Shown here: piece after piece, positions 19,186-27,490 of the stretch
Numbering within the stretch: position 1 is the first letter of the stretch
Layout of the letters: the number at the start of each line of letters is the position of its first letter
NCBI GenBank assembly: GCA_014529385.2
Contig: CM043963.1
Coordinates: 73,701,912 to 73,765,911, forward strand
DNA: 64,000 bases
DNA from: Adiantum capillus-veneris
Taxonomy: Eukaryota; Streptophyta; Polypodiopsida; Polypodiales; Pteridaceae
Reading direction: 5' to 3'
Position numbers and translations under genes: made by a program
The notes under the pieces: model-generated
What the model was told of the DNA's origin: nothing
The model's database searches: none
The model's input: the letters and a program-made list of their open reading frames with translations, nothing else

Positions 19186-20154
19186 CTCTCGAAGAGTGAG
19201 CCGGGGTCGTGCATCCTTATCTTTCTTGTCTTGGGGGCTCTTCTTCTTTCTACTTTCATTATTAGAAGTTTGTTTGTTTCTCTGCGTCATGATCTCATCT
19301 GTGGGGTAAGTTAGATTGCTTGAATGTATGGCAAAGCCCCGTTTCGCATCTCATCAGTTCAAAGAGCTCCAAAATCTCTCGCAATATGCGTCCAAAGAAT
19401 TTCTCTTGGTCATCCGAAGATGATTCCAAGCAGTTCGTATATTGCGTTCGTACTCCCGAGTCAGCCAAGAAATAAAAAGCCTTTTAAATTTCAACCATTT
19501 AATTGGTGCTTTCTTGTTCAATAGAAGAGTGGACCACCATGTTCGAGCATTTCCCTTGGAGTAAGAGGTAGCCTATCAAACTGCTGTATGAAGGCCAAAG
19601 CCCTCGAAGCATCTCGGAATCCAGAAAAAGTGTCAAACTTAATTGACTGTCCACCTTTAAATTCTCGAACTTTCTTGCTTTTATCCTTGAGAAATTCATA
19701 TTGGTTGGCTTTATAAAAATGCTTCTTTTTGGCGTAAAATTTGTGATCGTCGGAGTCCGAACTATCTGAAGATCACAAATTTTACGCCAAAAAGAAGCAG
19801 ATAGTTTGGGCGGAACTTAGGCTTCTTTGCCTTTTTCTTGCCCTTTCCGAAGCTTTGCTTTTCGCTTCGCTTTTTCCCTTTCCTGTCTTCTTCGCTCGAG
19901 TTCGAAGAGCTAGAAGAACCGTCAGAAGAATAAGAAGAAGATACTCCTTAAAATCGCACATGCTTCTTCTGCTTTCTTGCCGAGGCAAAAGTAGATCGAC
20001 GACCCAAATAACCCCGGAAGTCAGTTCCTTTCTTCTGCTTTTTGTTGTGCTTTTTGGCTTTATTGTTCGCGTCAAAAAGCTGAGTAATCCGTGTATCAAC
20101 CACCTCTTCCAATTCTTGCTCTATAAACATCCTCGAAGTAACAAACTTGGACAC
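19186..20154 (-). pseudogene. gag of Gypsy C, N-terminal and capsid parts
   Basis: The start is MSKFVTSRMFIEQELEEVVD (20154 downwards), a helical N-terminus, followed by a Ser- and Lys-rich linker. The capsid-like part follows (KFDTFSGFRDASRALAFIQQ and LPLTPREMLEHGG, about 19660-19540). The C-terminal tail (RKKKSPQDKKDKDARPR, about 19250-19200) leads to the TSD, beyond which the CCHC knuckle resumes at 16303. Stops near 19525 and others are present. A 29-bp inverted duplication at 19720-19799 disrupts the linker. Confidence 0.7.
19720..19799. repeat. Perfect 29-bp inverted repeat in gag
   Basis: 19720-19748 and 19771-19799 are exact reverse complements with a 22-bp spacer. The sequence is part of gag (reads HKFYAKKK in the sense orientation), so a piece of the gene was copied in reverse next to itself. 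Confidence 0.95.
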
Positions 20155-20177
20155 TCCAAGTCAAGATTCTGTCGCGA

Positions 20178-20885
20178 CACAGCAGAGATTCACTTCAAAA
20201 CAGTTCACAGCTCACAATTGATTCGACACGGCCCGACTGAGTTCCGTGCCTAGAGATATTGGCCCCAAAGACTGGCGCCCCTTTTGGTATTTCTTTTTGT
20301 ATTAATCTTAGTCTGTGTTCAAAGTACAAGAGAGTGGGAGGGTTCTCACTCTCAGACTTTGCGTCTAGATGCTCTGAGTTGTGAGGGCCCTGCCCTCTTA
20401 TTTATTAGTTTACAAGGGATGTCCAAAAGCAGAGCCCCAAAAGCTTTCAGTGAAAAGCCTTGCAAAATAAAGCAATTTGACCCCAAAAGCTTCTCAAAAT
20501 ATTGCGTAGAATTCAGTTGGCGTAAAAAGCATTTTTCGTACAGCTGCCCGCAAATCATGGAATTTCTGTATGCATGCCACGTCAGCCTGACAGTGGGAAT
20601 CATGGCGCGAAACGCGGAACAGCCACGTTAGCAACCTGCCCGCATTTCTTGGTGCTGCCAGCCGGGGGCCGTGTGTGTATCTGCTGCCCCACTCAAAGTG
20701 TGTCCAGGGGCCAGCCACGTCACCAGTTTGTGACACCCAGAACAAATTGTACGGCCTTGCCACGTCAACAACGCAAATCGCAGGCGTCCGTATAGCTGCC
20801 ACATCATCAGTTTGCTACGTAATGGGGGTGAGAGAGTGGGCCTGCTTTATTTTTAATTCCTTGTGTCCCTAGGCCCCATCAGACA
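20178..20885 (-). repeat. Probable 5' LTR of Gypsy C
   Basis: Lies just upstream of the gag start on the minus strand. Its U5 (about 20240-20310, reverse) reads AGAAATACC, AAAAGGGGCGCC and GGGGCCAATA, matching the U5 block of the non-autonomous element. U3 carries the reverse complement of TGACGTGGCA at 20575-20584 and 20758-20767, a one-base variant at 20713-20722 and weaker ones at 20621 and 20797. Exact ends are uncertain; a TGTCGCGACA end near 20176 and a TGTCTGATG start near 20885 are my best guesses. No PBS is clear. Confidence 0.6.
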
Positions 20886-21133
20886 TGATCCCATAAGTTG
20901 GTGGAACTGAACTTTAAAATAGGCCACTTGGCAAGACTTGAAAGTTCGGTAAAACTTCGTCGGTCCTTTTTCACTAGGGTTTTGACCCCTTTCTGTCCGG
21001 AGTTCGTTCTTTAGCCACGTCATGCCATGGCATCACTTTGTGACAATTGTGCTGCTGACTTTTACATAAATAAAACAAATACCGAGAGGGGTGCCTATTT
21101 AGGGGCCAGTATTGTGTAGCATTTCTCTTGATC

Positions 21134-21167
<34 letters not shown>

Positions 21168-21210
21168 ATTACTCTGTCTTATATCTCCATTATCTAAGTG
21201 CTGAATTTAT
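20886..21210 (+). repeat. Third related LTR fragment
   Basis: Plus-strand sequence with AGCCACGTCA (21013-21022), an AATAAAACAAATACCGAGAG-type U5 entry at 21069, GGGGCCAGTATTGTG and a CT microsatellite. The tail TCTAAGTGCTGA resembles the end zone of the LTR at 1-829 (TCTAAGTGCTCG). It lacks the terminal TGTGACA, so it is truncated on the side facing the DnaJ gene. Confidence 0.6.
21137..21164. repeat. CT microsatellite
   Basis: Pure (TC)n of about 28 bp. Confidence 0.95.
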
Positions 21211-21777
21211 GGCTTTACAAGCTGAAAATTACTGTTTATGCTGTCCAACATCCCTTGGGCACTAGGCCAGCCGGTCACAGCTACTGTATCTTGTGCTATC
21301 GTAAGGAAGCTATTGTAAGAGGAGTTCATGTTAATCAATGAGAGGCCATTGCTTCTATGAAGAAAAGGTTGCATTTTCTGGGTGTTTTGTGAATGCATGC
21401 ATAGCTGAAGGGAGGTTAAGGAATTCATTGTGAAATCTCTCCCCCCCGTCTTACACAAGCCCTAGAACTAATTGAATAGCCCAGTCAAAACTTTAATATG
21501 TGCAGTCAAACTGCAGCCTACCTGCACCACCTGAATCCTCATTCTGGTCAGTTGAATGGATCTGTGTTTTGATTTTCCAAATCCTGAATGCGTGTGGGAA
21601 CGTCGTTTTATTACTCGTCTTCGATTCATCTGATAACAGTTTTGGTCCTTCTGGATGAGGTATGAAGCTGCCGGGTAAAGGGTGGGCTCTTGTTACGATT
21701 GTGTATCCATTTGTGAGTAGAAAGTTTGCCATTGCTTTCAGTGTTTAATTTTGTACAAGTGAATGGCCCTTTTCCAG
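21211..21777. other. Probable intron sequence 5' of the DnaJ exons
   Basis: No coding signal on either strand. It ends in a pyrimidine-rich TTTTCCAG at 21770-21777, a good 3' splice site immediately before the first recognisable DnaJ codon. I looked for an HPD-encoding J-domain exon here and saw none. Confidence 0.6.
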
Positions 21778-22743
21778 GTTCTTAGTGACCCTCAAAAGCG
21801 TGCTATATTTGACCAGTACGGTGAAGAAGGTTTGAAAGGGCAGGTACCACCTCCTGGCGCTGGTGGAGGTGGTTTTACCAGTGCTGACGGACCCAACGTG
21901 TTTAGGTTTAACCCAAGAAATGCTGAGGACATCTTTGCAGAGTTTTTTGGAGGATCTAGCCCTTTCAGCATGGGCGGAATGGGTGGCATGGGTGGAAGGG
22001 GTGGGCGGAGCCCTTTTAGTGACAGCATGTTTGGAGGTTTTGGTGGTACAGAGAATGTTTTTCGGTCGTTCAATGAGTCCGGGGCTCCGGCAGGGCCAAG
22101 AAAAGCAGCCGCGGTTGAAAATAAGCTTCCTTGTACATTAGAAGAGCTGTATAGCGGATCGACGAGAAAGATGAAGATCTCGAGGAGCGTTGCTGATGCT
22201 ACTGGGTATGTGATTTTTCTCATTTTTCCTTGCCTACTAATTTTTTGCTGTAGCTGCTCAATCGACAATATTTGAGGTCTTTTGGAATGACCGCTTTTCA
22301 GGAAAACGATACCAGTAGAGGAGATTTTGACCATCGAGGTAAAAGCTGGCTGGAAAAAGGGTACGAAGATAACATTCCCAGAGAAAGGGAATGGACAACC
22401 CAATGTTGTACCTGCGGATCTGGTCTTTGTTATTGATGAGAAACCCCACAATGTCTTCAAGCGAGATGGAAATGACTTGATTTTTACTCAAAAGGTCTCA
22501 CTAGTTGAGGCATTGACAGGCACAACAATTACTCTGACTACTCTCGATGGGCGGACCTTAACCATACCTTGCAATGAAATCATCACTCCAGGTTATGAGA
22601 AGGTTGTCCCGAAAGAAGGGATGCCTATAGCCAAAGAACCTGGAAAGAAAGGAAACTTGCGGATCAAATTTGATGTCAAGTTTCCTAGTAGGCTCACTGC
22701 AGAGCAGAAAGCAGGTGTGAAGAGATTCCTTGGAGCTGGGTAA
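21778..22743 (+). CDS. DnaJ/HSP40 type II co-chaperone, 3' exons
   Basis: Two exons, 21778-22205 and 22302-22743, give 289 residues. The first begins VLSDPQKRAIFDQYGEEGLK, the end of the J domain (helix IV). It continues with a Gly/Phe-rich segment (GGGGFTSADG, AEFFGG, MGGMGGMGGRGG) and the start of the C-terminal substrate-binding domain (LPCTLEELYSGSTRKMKISR). The second exon supplies the rest, with GWKKGTKITFPEKGNG and DGRTLTIPCNEIITPGYEK, and ends at TAA 22741-22743. No Cys-rich zinc domain is present, so it is type II (Sis1/DNAJB1-like), a cytosolic partner that stimulates Hsp70. Residues for helices I-III with the HPD tripeptide, about 55-60 in relatives, are missing. They should lie in an upstream exon. 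An ATG at 21763 is in the intron and is not the start. The frame is intact, so the gene may be live. Confidence 0.9.
22206..22301 (+). other. DnaJ intron (96 bp)
   Basis: GTATGTGA at the 5' end and CTTTTCAG at the 3' end, T-rich inside. It splits a Gly codon (GG|G), phase 2. Reading through it gives an immediate loss of similarity and a stop at 22273-22275. Confidence 0.9.
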
Positions 22744-24263
22744 CAACATATTGTCTTGTTACTCCGCCTGTTTTGTATCAAACATGCGTTTTCCGAGGAA
22801 CACTGAAACGTTTTGAAATGTATTGATATATGTAGTCAACATATTGAGTTCCATTCTTCAACCCTAAGGTAATGGGTTTGTGCGTCTACGTAGTAAGTTA
22901 TACGCGTGCTGAAGCGCCGCCTATTTTATTAGGTATCACGATTTGCTTGTTGTAATCTGCTAATGCACTTGTCACTTCGGCACAACTCGGTATTGGGTGA
23001 CCACCTAATTGTAAATTTTGCTATGTTCAGAGGCCAATGTAAGTTAGTGTCTAATGATTGTATTTTAACAGTTAAACATCGATCAAGGTACTTTACATCG
23101 CTATATTAAATCATATTCTCAAATGTTTCTTCTAATGTCTAGCCCTTTTGTGGAGTTCAAATTAGTTTTTCTTATATGCGCTTATTGCCAAGTTGCCACC
23201 TGGATTGTGACAAAGATTACTGGCCTTGAAATATATTGTGAAACAGCTGGATATAATTGAGTGGATCAAGCTGAAGGAGCATGGACACTTGCAATCGACA
23301 AGTAGATTATGGATTGCTTATGGGTCATTGTATACTAGTGCCTAGGAAAGAAATTGTTGATGGAGCCTTTCATCAAGAAGTGGATGCCGGTGTACAACAC
23401 GAGGAATATTAACAAAAAGATTATCCATTCTCATTAATAAAATTATTATCTATGCTTCGTAGTGACTGATATTTTTGACCAAGGGACTTACTTTGTCTGC
23501 AATGTTCAGACATGAGAGGGTCTTCTTCCCTTCAAAGCTTCCTCGAGAAGGTTGGTGAAGGAGTCTCTCTTTTTACAACTCGTGTGCGACGAGCACCACA
23601 CACACAGCTCTCCTATCCACCTTGATCAATATTTGATGGGCATGCCACGATTTGATGGACAGATCTTTACAGAGATATATCTTCCTGCAAATAGTCTGCA
23701 ACATTTGACACTTGCCTTGTGTTATTCATCTTGAATTATTGTATTTATGCAAATTATATAGCAAAATTTATATGATCTTGAATCGCACCCAAATTTAAAC
23801 TAATAAAATACTACCCAAAACCTTATTGAATTACTAGAAATTGTATAAGACAAAAGAAGCAACCAGGTAATGCTAGACTAGCCAATTTTAGCTTTTTGCA
23901 AGAATTGCACTTTGATTGTATACAAAGATCACTAGCATACAAGCAAGCATTGTTTGATCGAATCATATTCAGTCGAATATTTGTTTGATCGAACCCTTGA
24001 ATGTGAAATTTGATTTATTAGTCTTTGCTGACATGCAAGCAAATAATTTGACATATTATTCATGGGTTTTGGTATTGATACCTTTGTCTTCTTCAATAAT
24101 CAAGGTTGTAAGGAACTAGTTAGTTTGGCACATGTACATAGCAATCACTTCCAAGAAATTTAAAGTGACCATTGAAAATTTCTTATTAAAGGTATGAAAA
24201 AAAATTCATTTCTAGTAGGCACCCAAAACGAATTTTTCAAAAGCCATTAATTAATTAGTTTGT
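22744..24263. other. 3' flank of DnaJ, no gene seen
   Basis: AT-rich sequence with only short open frames. AATAAA-like words occur near 23438 and 23803 but no polyadenylation site can be assigned. No transposon motif was recognised. Confidence 0.6.
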
Positions 24264-24289
24264 GGGGGGGGGGGGGGGGGGGGGGGGGG
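24264..24289 (+). repeat. G26 homopolymer followed by T-run
   Basis: 26 consecutive G, one A, then about 11 T. A run this long can form G-quadruplexes and is prone to length error in sequencing. Confidence 0.95.
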
Positions 24290-24330
24290 ATTTTTTTTTT
24301 TATGGCTCAAAGAGGCTCAAGGACCATCGT

Positions 24331-24420
24331 AGGCATATAGCCTAGTGGTTAAGGTTGAATTTCATACTATATATGTGATGTGTTCAAATCCTACTCATTA
24401 AGATTGATTTTAAATGGTGA
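24331..24420 (+). mobile_element. tRNA-derived SINE-like head
   Basis: TAGCCTAGTGG at 24338-24348 fits the Pol III A box and GTTCAAATCC at 24382-24391 fits the B box, spaced as in a tRNA. The intervening arms do not fold into a clean cloverleaf, so it is not a functional tRNA. Such a head followed by unrelated sequence is typical of plant SINEs. The 3' end and TSD were not found. Confidence 0.55.
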
Positions 24421-25589
24421 CGTGCATGGACATGCTAATTAGAGATGCTAAAGCATCTTGGGGAGATTCTATGTAATGAAAAACAAAAGTAGAGCCAGTA
24501 GTAGTAGGTAGAGGGGTGTATGTGTCTATATTTTATGATATACACAACAATGTATTCTACCTTAGCCACAAAGACGTTGGGAAAACCGTTTGTTCAACAA
24601 GCTTCTTCCATCTCAGTTTATGACACATTCTCACATCATATTGATCGGAATGCATGATTTTTAGGGTTCATGTTTTTTGTCGTGAAAAATTTCCATTATT
24701 TTGTATGAAAATAAACATAGATAGTATTACTAGAATCCATATTTGGGGGTGTCAAAGGTGTTGTAGTTAGTCTTCATTCTTCTCACCAATAACCTTCTTC
24801 CAATACTAGGTCAGGAACATCATGGATTCTATTTGATTCGATAATAATATTTGTCTTTCATTTTGATCACCCAAATATGTTTGGGTGATAAAAATGAAAA
24901 TCCAAGGTTGGAGGAGTAATTTTCTCTCTCTAGCCTGAAGAGGGAAAATATTTGTATATCTAACCTAAAATGGCCACAAAGTGAGTAGGAATGGCAAGAA
25001 TAAGGCTAAAGAATTAAAGTATCCTTAGAAAATTTGCAAGTCCCTAGCATTTATTTTTAAGGAGTTCAATAGATTTTTCATGGAATAAAATGACTAAGAA
25101 ATGACCCTAAGACGCCATGTTTTCTATCTGAGAAGGCTTTGTGGAATGGGTATGAAGGGTCAAGAGTCAAGATATATCCATTATGATGTGGAAACTCATT
25201 TAAGAAACTTGGCATACTTTTTTGTGATGAAAACAGGTTCAAAAGTCATTTTCATGTTTTGGGAATAGCGGAAGAACTGCATAGGGAAGCTATCATGTGA
25301 AATGGAGCTTATGATAAATACATAGGGTACACTTGAGTTGTAGTTCACTTGCACAAGGTTCGTAAACGGGGGACGGTCAACCCATAAAGCAGGAAAAGAA
25401 GCAAAAAGCAGAGATTATGACTTGTCATGCAAGTTATTTGCATCTCTTATGATTACTTAGCAGCTAAGCTATCACGACCTGATGGAAGAAAAGGCTTTTT
25501 TTTAAAATATCAAAAGATTCTCGTTTAAATTACATGATCATGATTTTCAATTTCCAAATTTGACTACTCTCCCTCTTTGCATGGATACC
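24421..25589. other. Intergenic, no gene; holds a dispersed repeat
   Basis: No coding signal. 24925-25260 is similar to 31738-32090 (separate entry). Otherwise nothing recognised. Confidence 0.6.
24925..25260 (+). repeat. Dispersed repeat, copy 1
   Basis: Starts near CTCTCTCTAGCCTGAAGAGG and shares long stretches with 31738-32090 in the same orientation: CTAACCTAAAATGG, AATGGCAAGAA, ACAAGTCCCTAGCATTT-like, GGAATAAAATGACTAAGAAATGA, TGTGGAATGGGTATGAAGGGTC. Diverged to roughly 70% by eye. Non-coding. Confidence 0.7.
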
Positions 25590-25594
25590 TGATT
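25590..25594 (+). repeat. Target-site duplication TGATT, left
   Basis: Matches 26392-26396 beyond the solo LTR. Confidence 0.85.
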
Positions 25595-26068
25595 TGTTAA
25601 GTATGGAGCCTGATTTACCCCTTGTAATTTTTGTGGTAAAAGCGCACATTTGTAAGGCCCCCATTATGAGGAGAAGCCATCGCGCGTGAAGGAAAATCAC
25701 TTGTCGGAAACCAAAATTTTCATGGCCAAAATTCATGGGCAACTTTAGGGGCCTCGGGGGTGGAAGCCCCCGAGACTTTTTTTTTCCTTCGTTGGAATAT
25801 TCCTTTTCGACGGAATATTATGGCCGGACGACGGTCGAAAAGTGGTCGGAAAACAACCGGTCGGTTGGCCGGTTAGCCGGTGGTTGGAAGTCAATGGCCG
25901 GTGGTGGCTGGTGGCCGAATTCAATGGCTGGTGGCCGAATTCAAAAGCGGACTTGGCTTCTCAAGGGCGGCCACACATGGGCGGATTGAAGGGTCCGATT
26001 TGGACTTATCTACACAAGGTCGGCTACACATGATTGGCTCTCATGAGAGAGGACAGCCCTTTTGGCCT

Positions 26069-26077
26069 ATAAAAGGA
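26069..26077 (+). promoter_or_regulatory. TATA box of the solo LTR
   Basis: TATAAAAGG about 320 bp before the LTR end. The LTR could still drive transcription towards the LINE. Confidence 0.6.
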
Positions 26078-26277
26078 GGCCATTTCTACACACATTTCAT
26101 AGTGTGAAGCTGATGCAACAAGCTGAGTGTGAGGTGGTGAGAGTGAAGCAAGGCGGGAGCTCCAAAATGGTATAATCCCTTTGTAACCTACTTCTTGTTT
26201 TGAAGTACTAAAGCCATTGAGTGGCTGCTTTCCCGTGGACGTAGCCCACATTGGGTGAACCACGTATATCAAGTGTA

Positions 26278-26303
26278 CTCTCTCTCTCTCTCTCTCTCTC
26301 TCT
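26278..26303. repeat. CT microsatellite in solo LTR
   Basis: Pure (CT)n of about 26 bp between TATA box and LTR end. Confidence 0.95.
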
Positions 26304-26391
26304 ACTCTATAATCTCTTGTGTGTGAAATCTATCTCTCTCCATTAAGTAATCTACTCAAATATCTATTTAGCTACGTCATATTTCCTAACA

Positions 26392-26396
26392 TGATT
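26392..26396 (+). repeat. Target-site duplication TGATT, right
   Basis: Matches 25590-25594. Confidence 0.85.
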
Positions 26397-26619
26397 TGGG
26401 TAATTGGATGTCTTTGAGAGGGATGCCAATATTGCAAGTACAAAGGGGGCAAACAGATCTTTTAATAGCCCAGCCTGTGAAGTTCTAAGCTTTCATAGAG
26501 CGCAATAATGAACAAAGAGCTCAATGGATTTGGATTTCTTGTTGCATGCACCTATAATTCGCATCATAATGGACCATATTTTGTTGTCAACTGAACCTCA
26601 ATCAGAGTGTCAGGATGCA

Positions 26620-27490
26620 TGTAGAGAGCAGGTTTGGGTGCAGATGCCTTGCCTTGTCACTGAGGAGATGCGATAGAGACTTGATCTTCCTCTCCAAGAG
26701 GAGCTCCATGAGGCCCTCAGAGCACTCCCCCGTGGTAGTTGTCCAGGGGAGGATAGTTTGACTCCCAACTTCTTCTTAGAGTACTGGGACCTGCTTGGTT
26801 CAGATCTTTGCAGCACATTCCAACACATTTTGCACATTGGCGAGATGCATGATAGCATGAGTGAGGGCATGATCTACCTTATTCCCAAGGAGGGAGGCTC
26901 CTCGGATGAGATTTGACAGTGGCGACCCATCACTATCCTCAACTCATCCTACAAAATTCTAGCAAAGGCTATGAGCTTGAGGATTCAACCACTACTAGAG
27001 AGCATTATACATGGGACCCAGTCAGGTTTTGTCAAGGAGCGTAGTATCCTTGACAACAACTTCACTCTTTGGGAGGCGTCTGCCTTGCACGTCTCTGAGG
27101 AGAGGATTTGGTGATACTCATTCTAAATTTTGAGAAGGCCTATGACAGAGTTGAGTGGGACTTCCAGGAGGGCACTGATGCGTTTCTCAGATGCTTGGAT
27201 TAGAGGTGTGTCAGTTCTCTACAGGCGTGCACGTAGTCAGGTGTTCTTGGTAGGGGGACAAGGGGAATGCTTCATGGTCACATGTTTGGTGAGACAGGGT
27301 TGCCATCTAGCCCCCTTCCTTTTTCTATTCTATGCTGAGGCGATGAGTAGGTTCTTGACTTCTCAGCAGGTTCGCTTGTGTGGTCTCGAGCTCCCTATTA
27401 GGGCAGATGAGCTACTAGACGCTAAGTTTATCGACGACTCGGCTTTGTTTTTGGAGGGCCAAGAGGCCAATCTTCACAGGTGTGAGTAGT
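26620..27490 (+). pseudogene. LINE reverse transcriptase
   Basis: Readable motifs in order: LPRGSCPGEDSLTPNFFLEY, MSEGMIYLIPKEGG, a stop, QWRPITILNSSYKILAKAMS, GTQSGFVKERSILDNNF, another stop, GVSVLYRRARSQVFLVGGQG, VRQGCHLAPFLFLFYAEAMS, and DAKFIDDSALFLEGQ. FIDD at about 27427-27438 is the catalytic Asp pair. The Lys/Asp of the LDFEKAYDRV box is partly legible (ILRRPMTELS in a shifted frame). The protein would copy LINE RNA at nicked DNA; this copy cannot be translated. Confidence 0.85.

Larger units (their letters stand above)
13309..20177 (-). mobile_element. Ty3/Gypsy element C, minus strand, split
   Basis: Read on the minus strand: gag (20154-19186), a nested non-autonomous element (19180-16309), CCHC and protease (16303-15621), RT (15633-14850), RNase H (to about 14331) and integrase (about 14300-13309). 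The TSD GCTTT on both sides of the nested element shows that the gag halves were once continuous. The integrase is cut at 13309 by another LTR. Several stops and frameshifts occur. Confidence 0.88.
25595..26391 (+). repeat. Solo LTR, Copia type, with intact TSD
   Basis: 797 bp starting TGTTA and ending TAACA (inverted terminal pentamers), flanked by TGATT on both sides. It has a TATA box (TATAAAAGG, 26069-26077), a CT run at 26278-26303 and the string GTAGCCCACATTGGGTGAACC, a conserved block in LTRs of plant Copia elements. CTCGGGGG at 25755 pairs with CCCCCGAG at 25769. No internal region remains, so LTR-LTR recombination removed it. Short frames within (25735-26107) are not genes. Confidence 0.85.

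Noticed and set aside
21763-21777. ATG at 21763 as start of the DnaJ protein
   Set aside because: The five codons before VLSDPQKR lie in a pyrimidine-rich 3' splice site; relatives have the J domain there.
21792-22460. 222-codon minus-strand frame across the DnaJ gene
   Set aside because: It is antisense to the conserved DnaJ exons, crosses the intron, and has no recognised motif.
24331-24400. Functional tRNA gene
   Set aside because: A and B boxes are present but the acceptor and anticodon arms do not pair.
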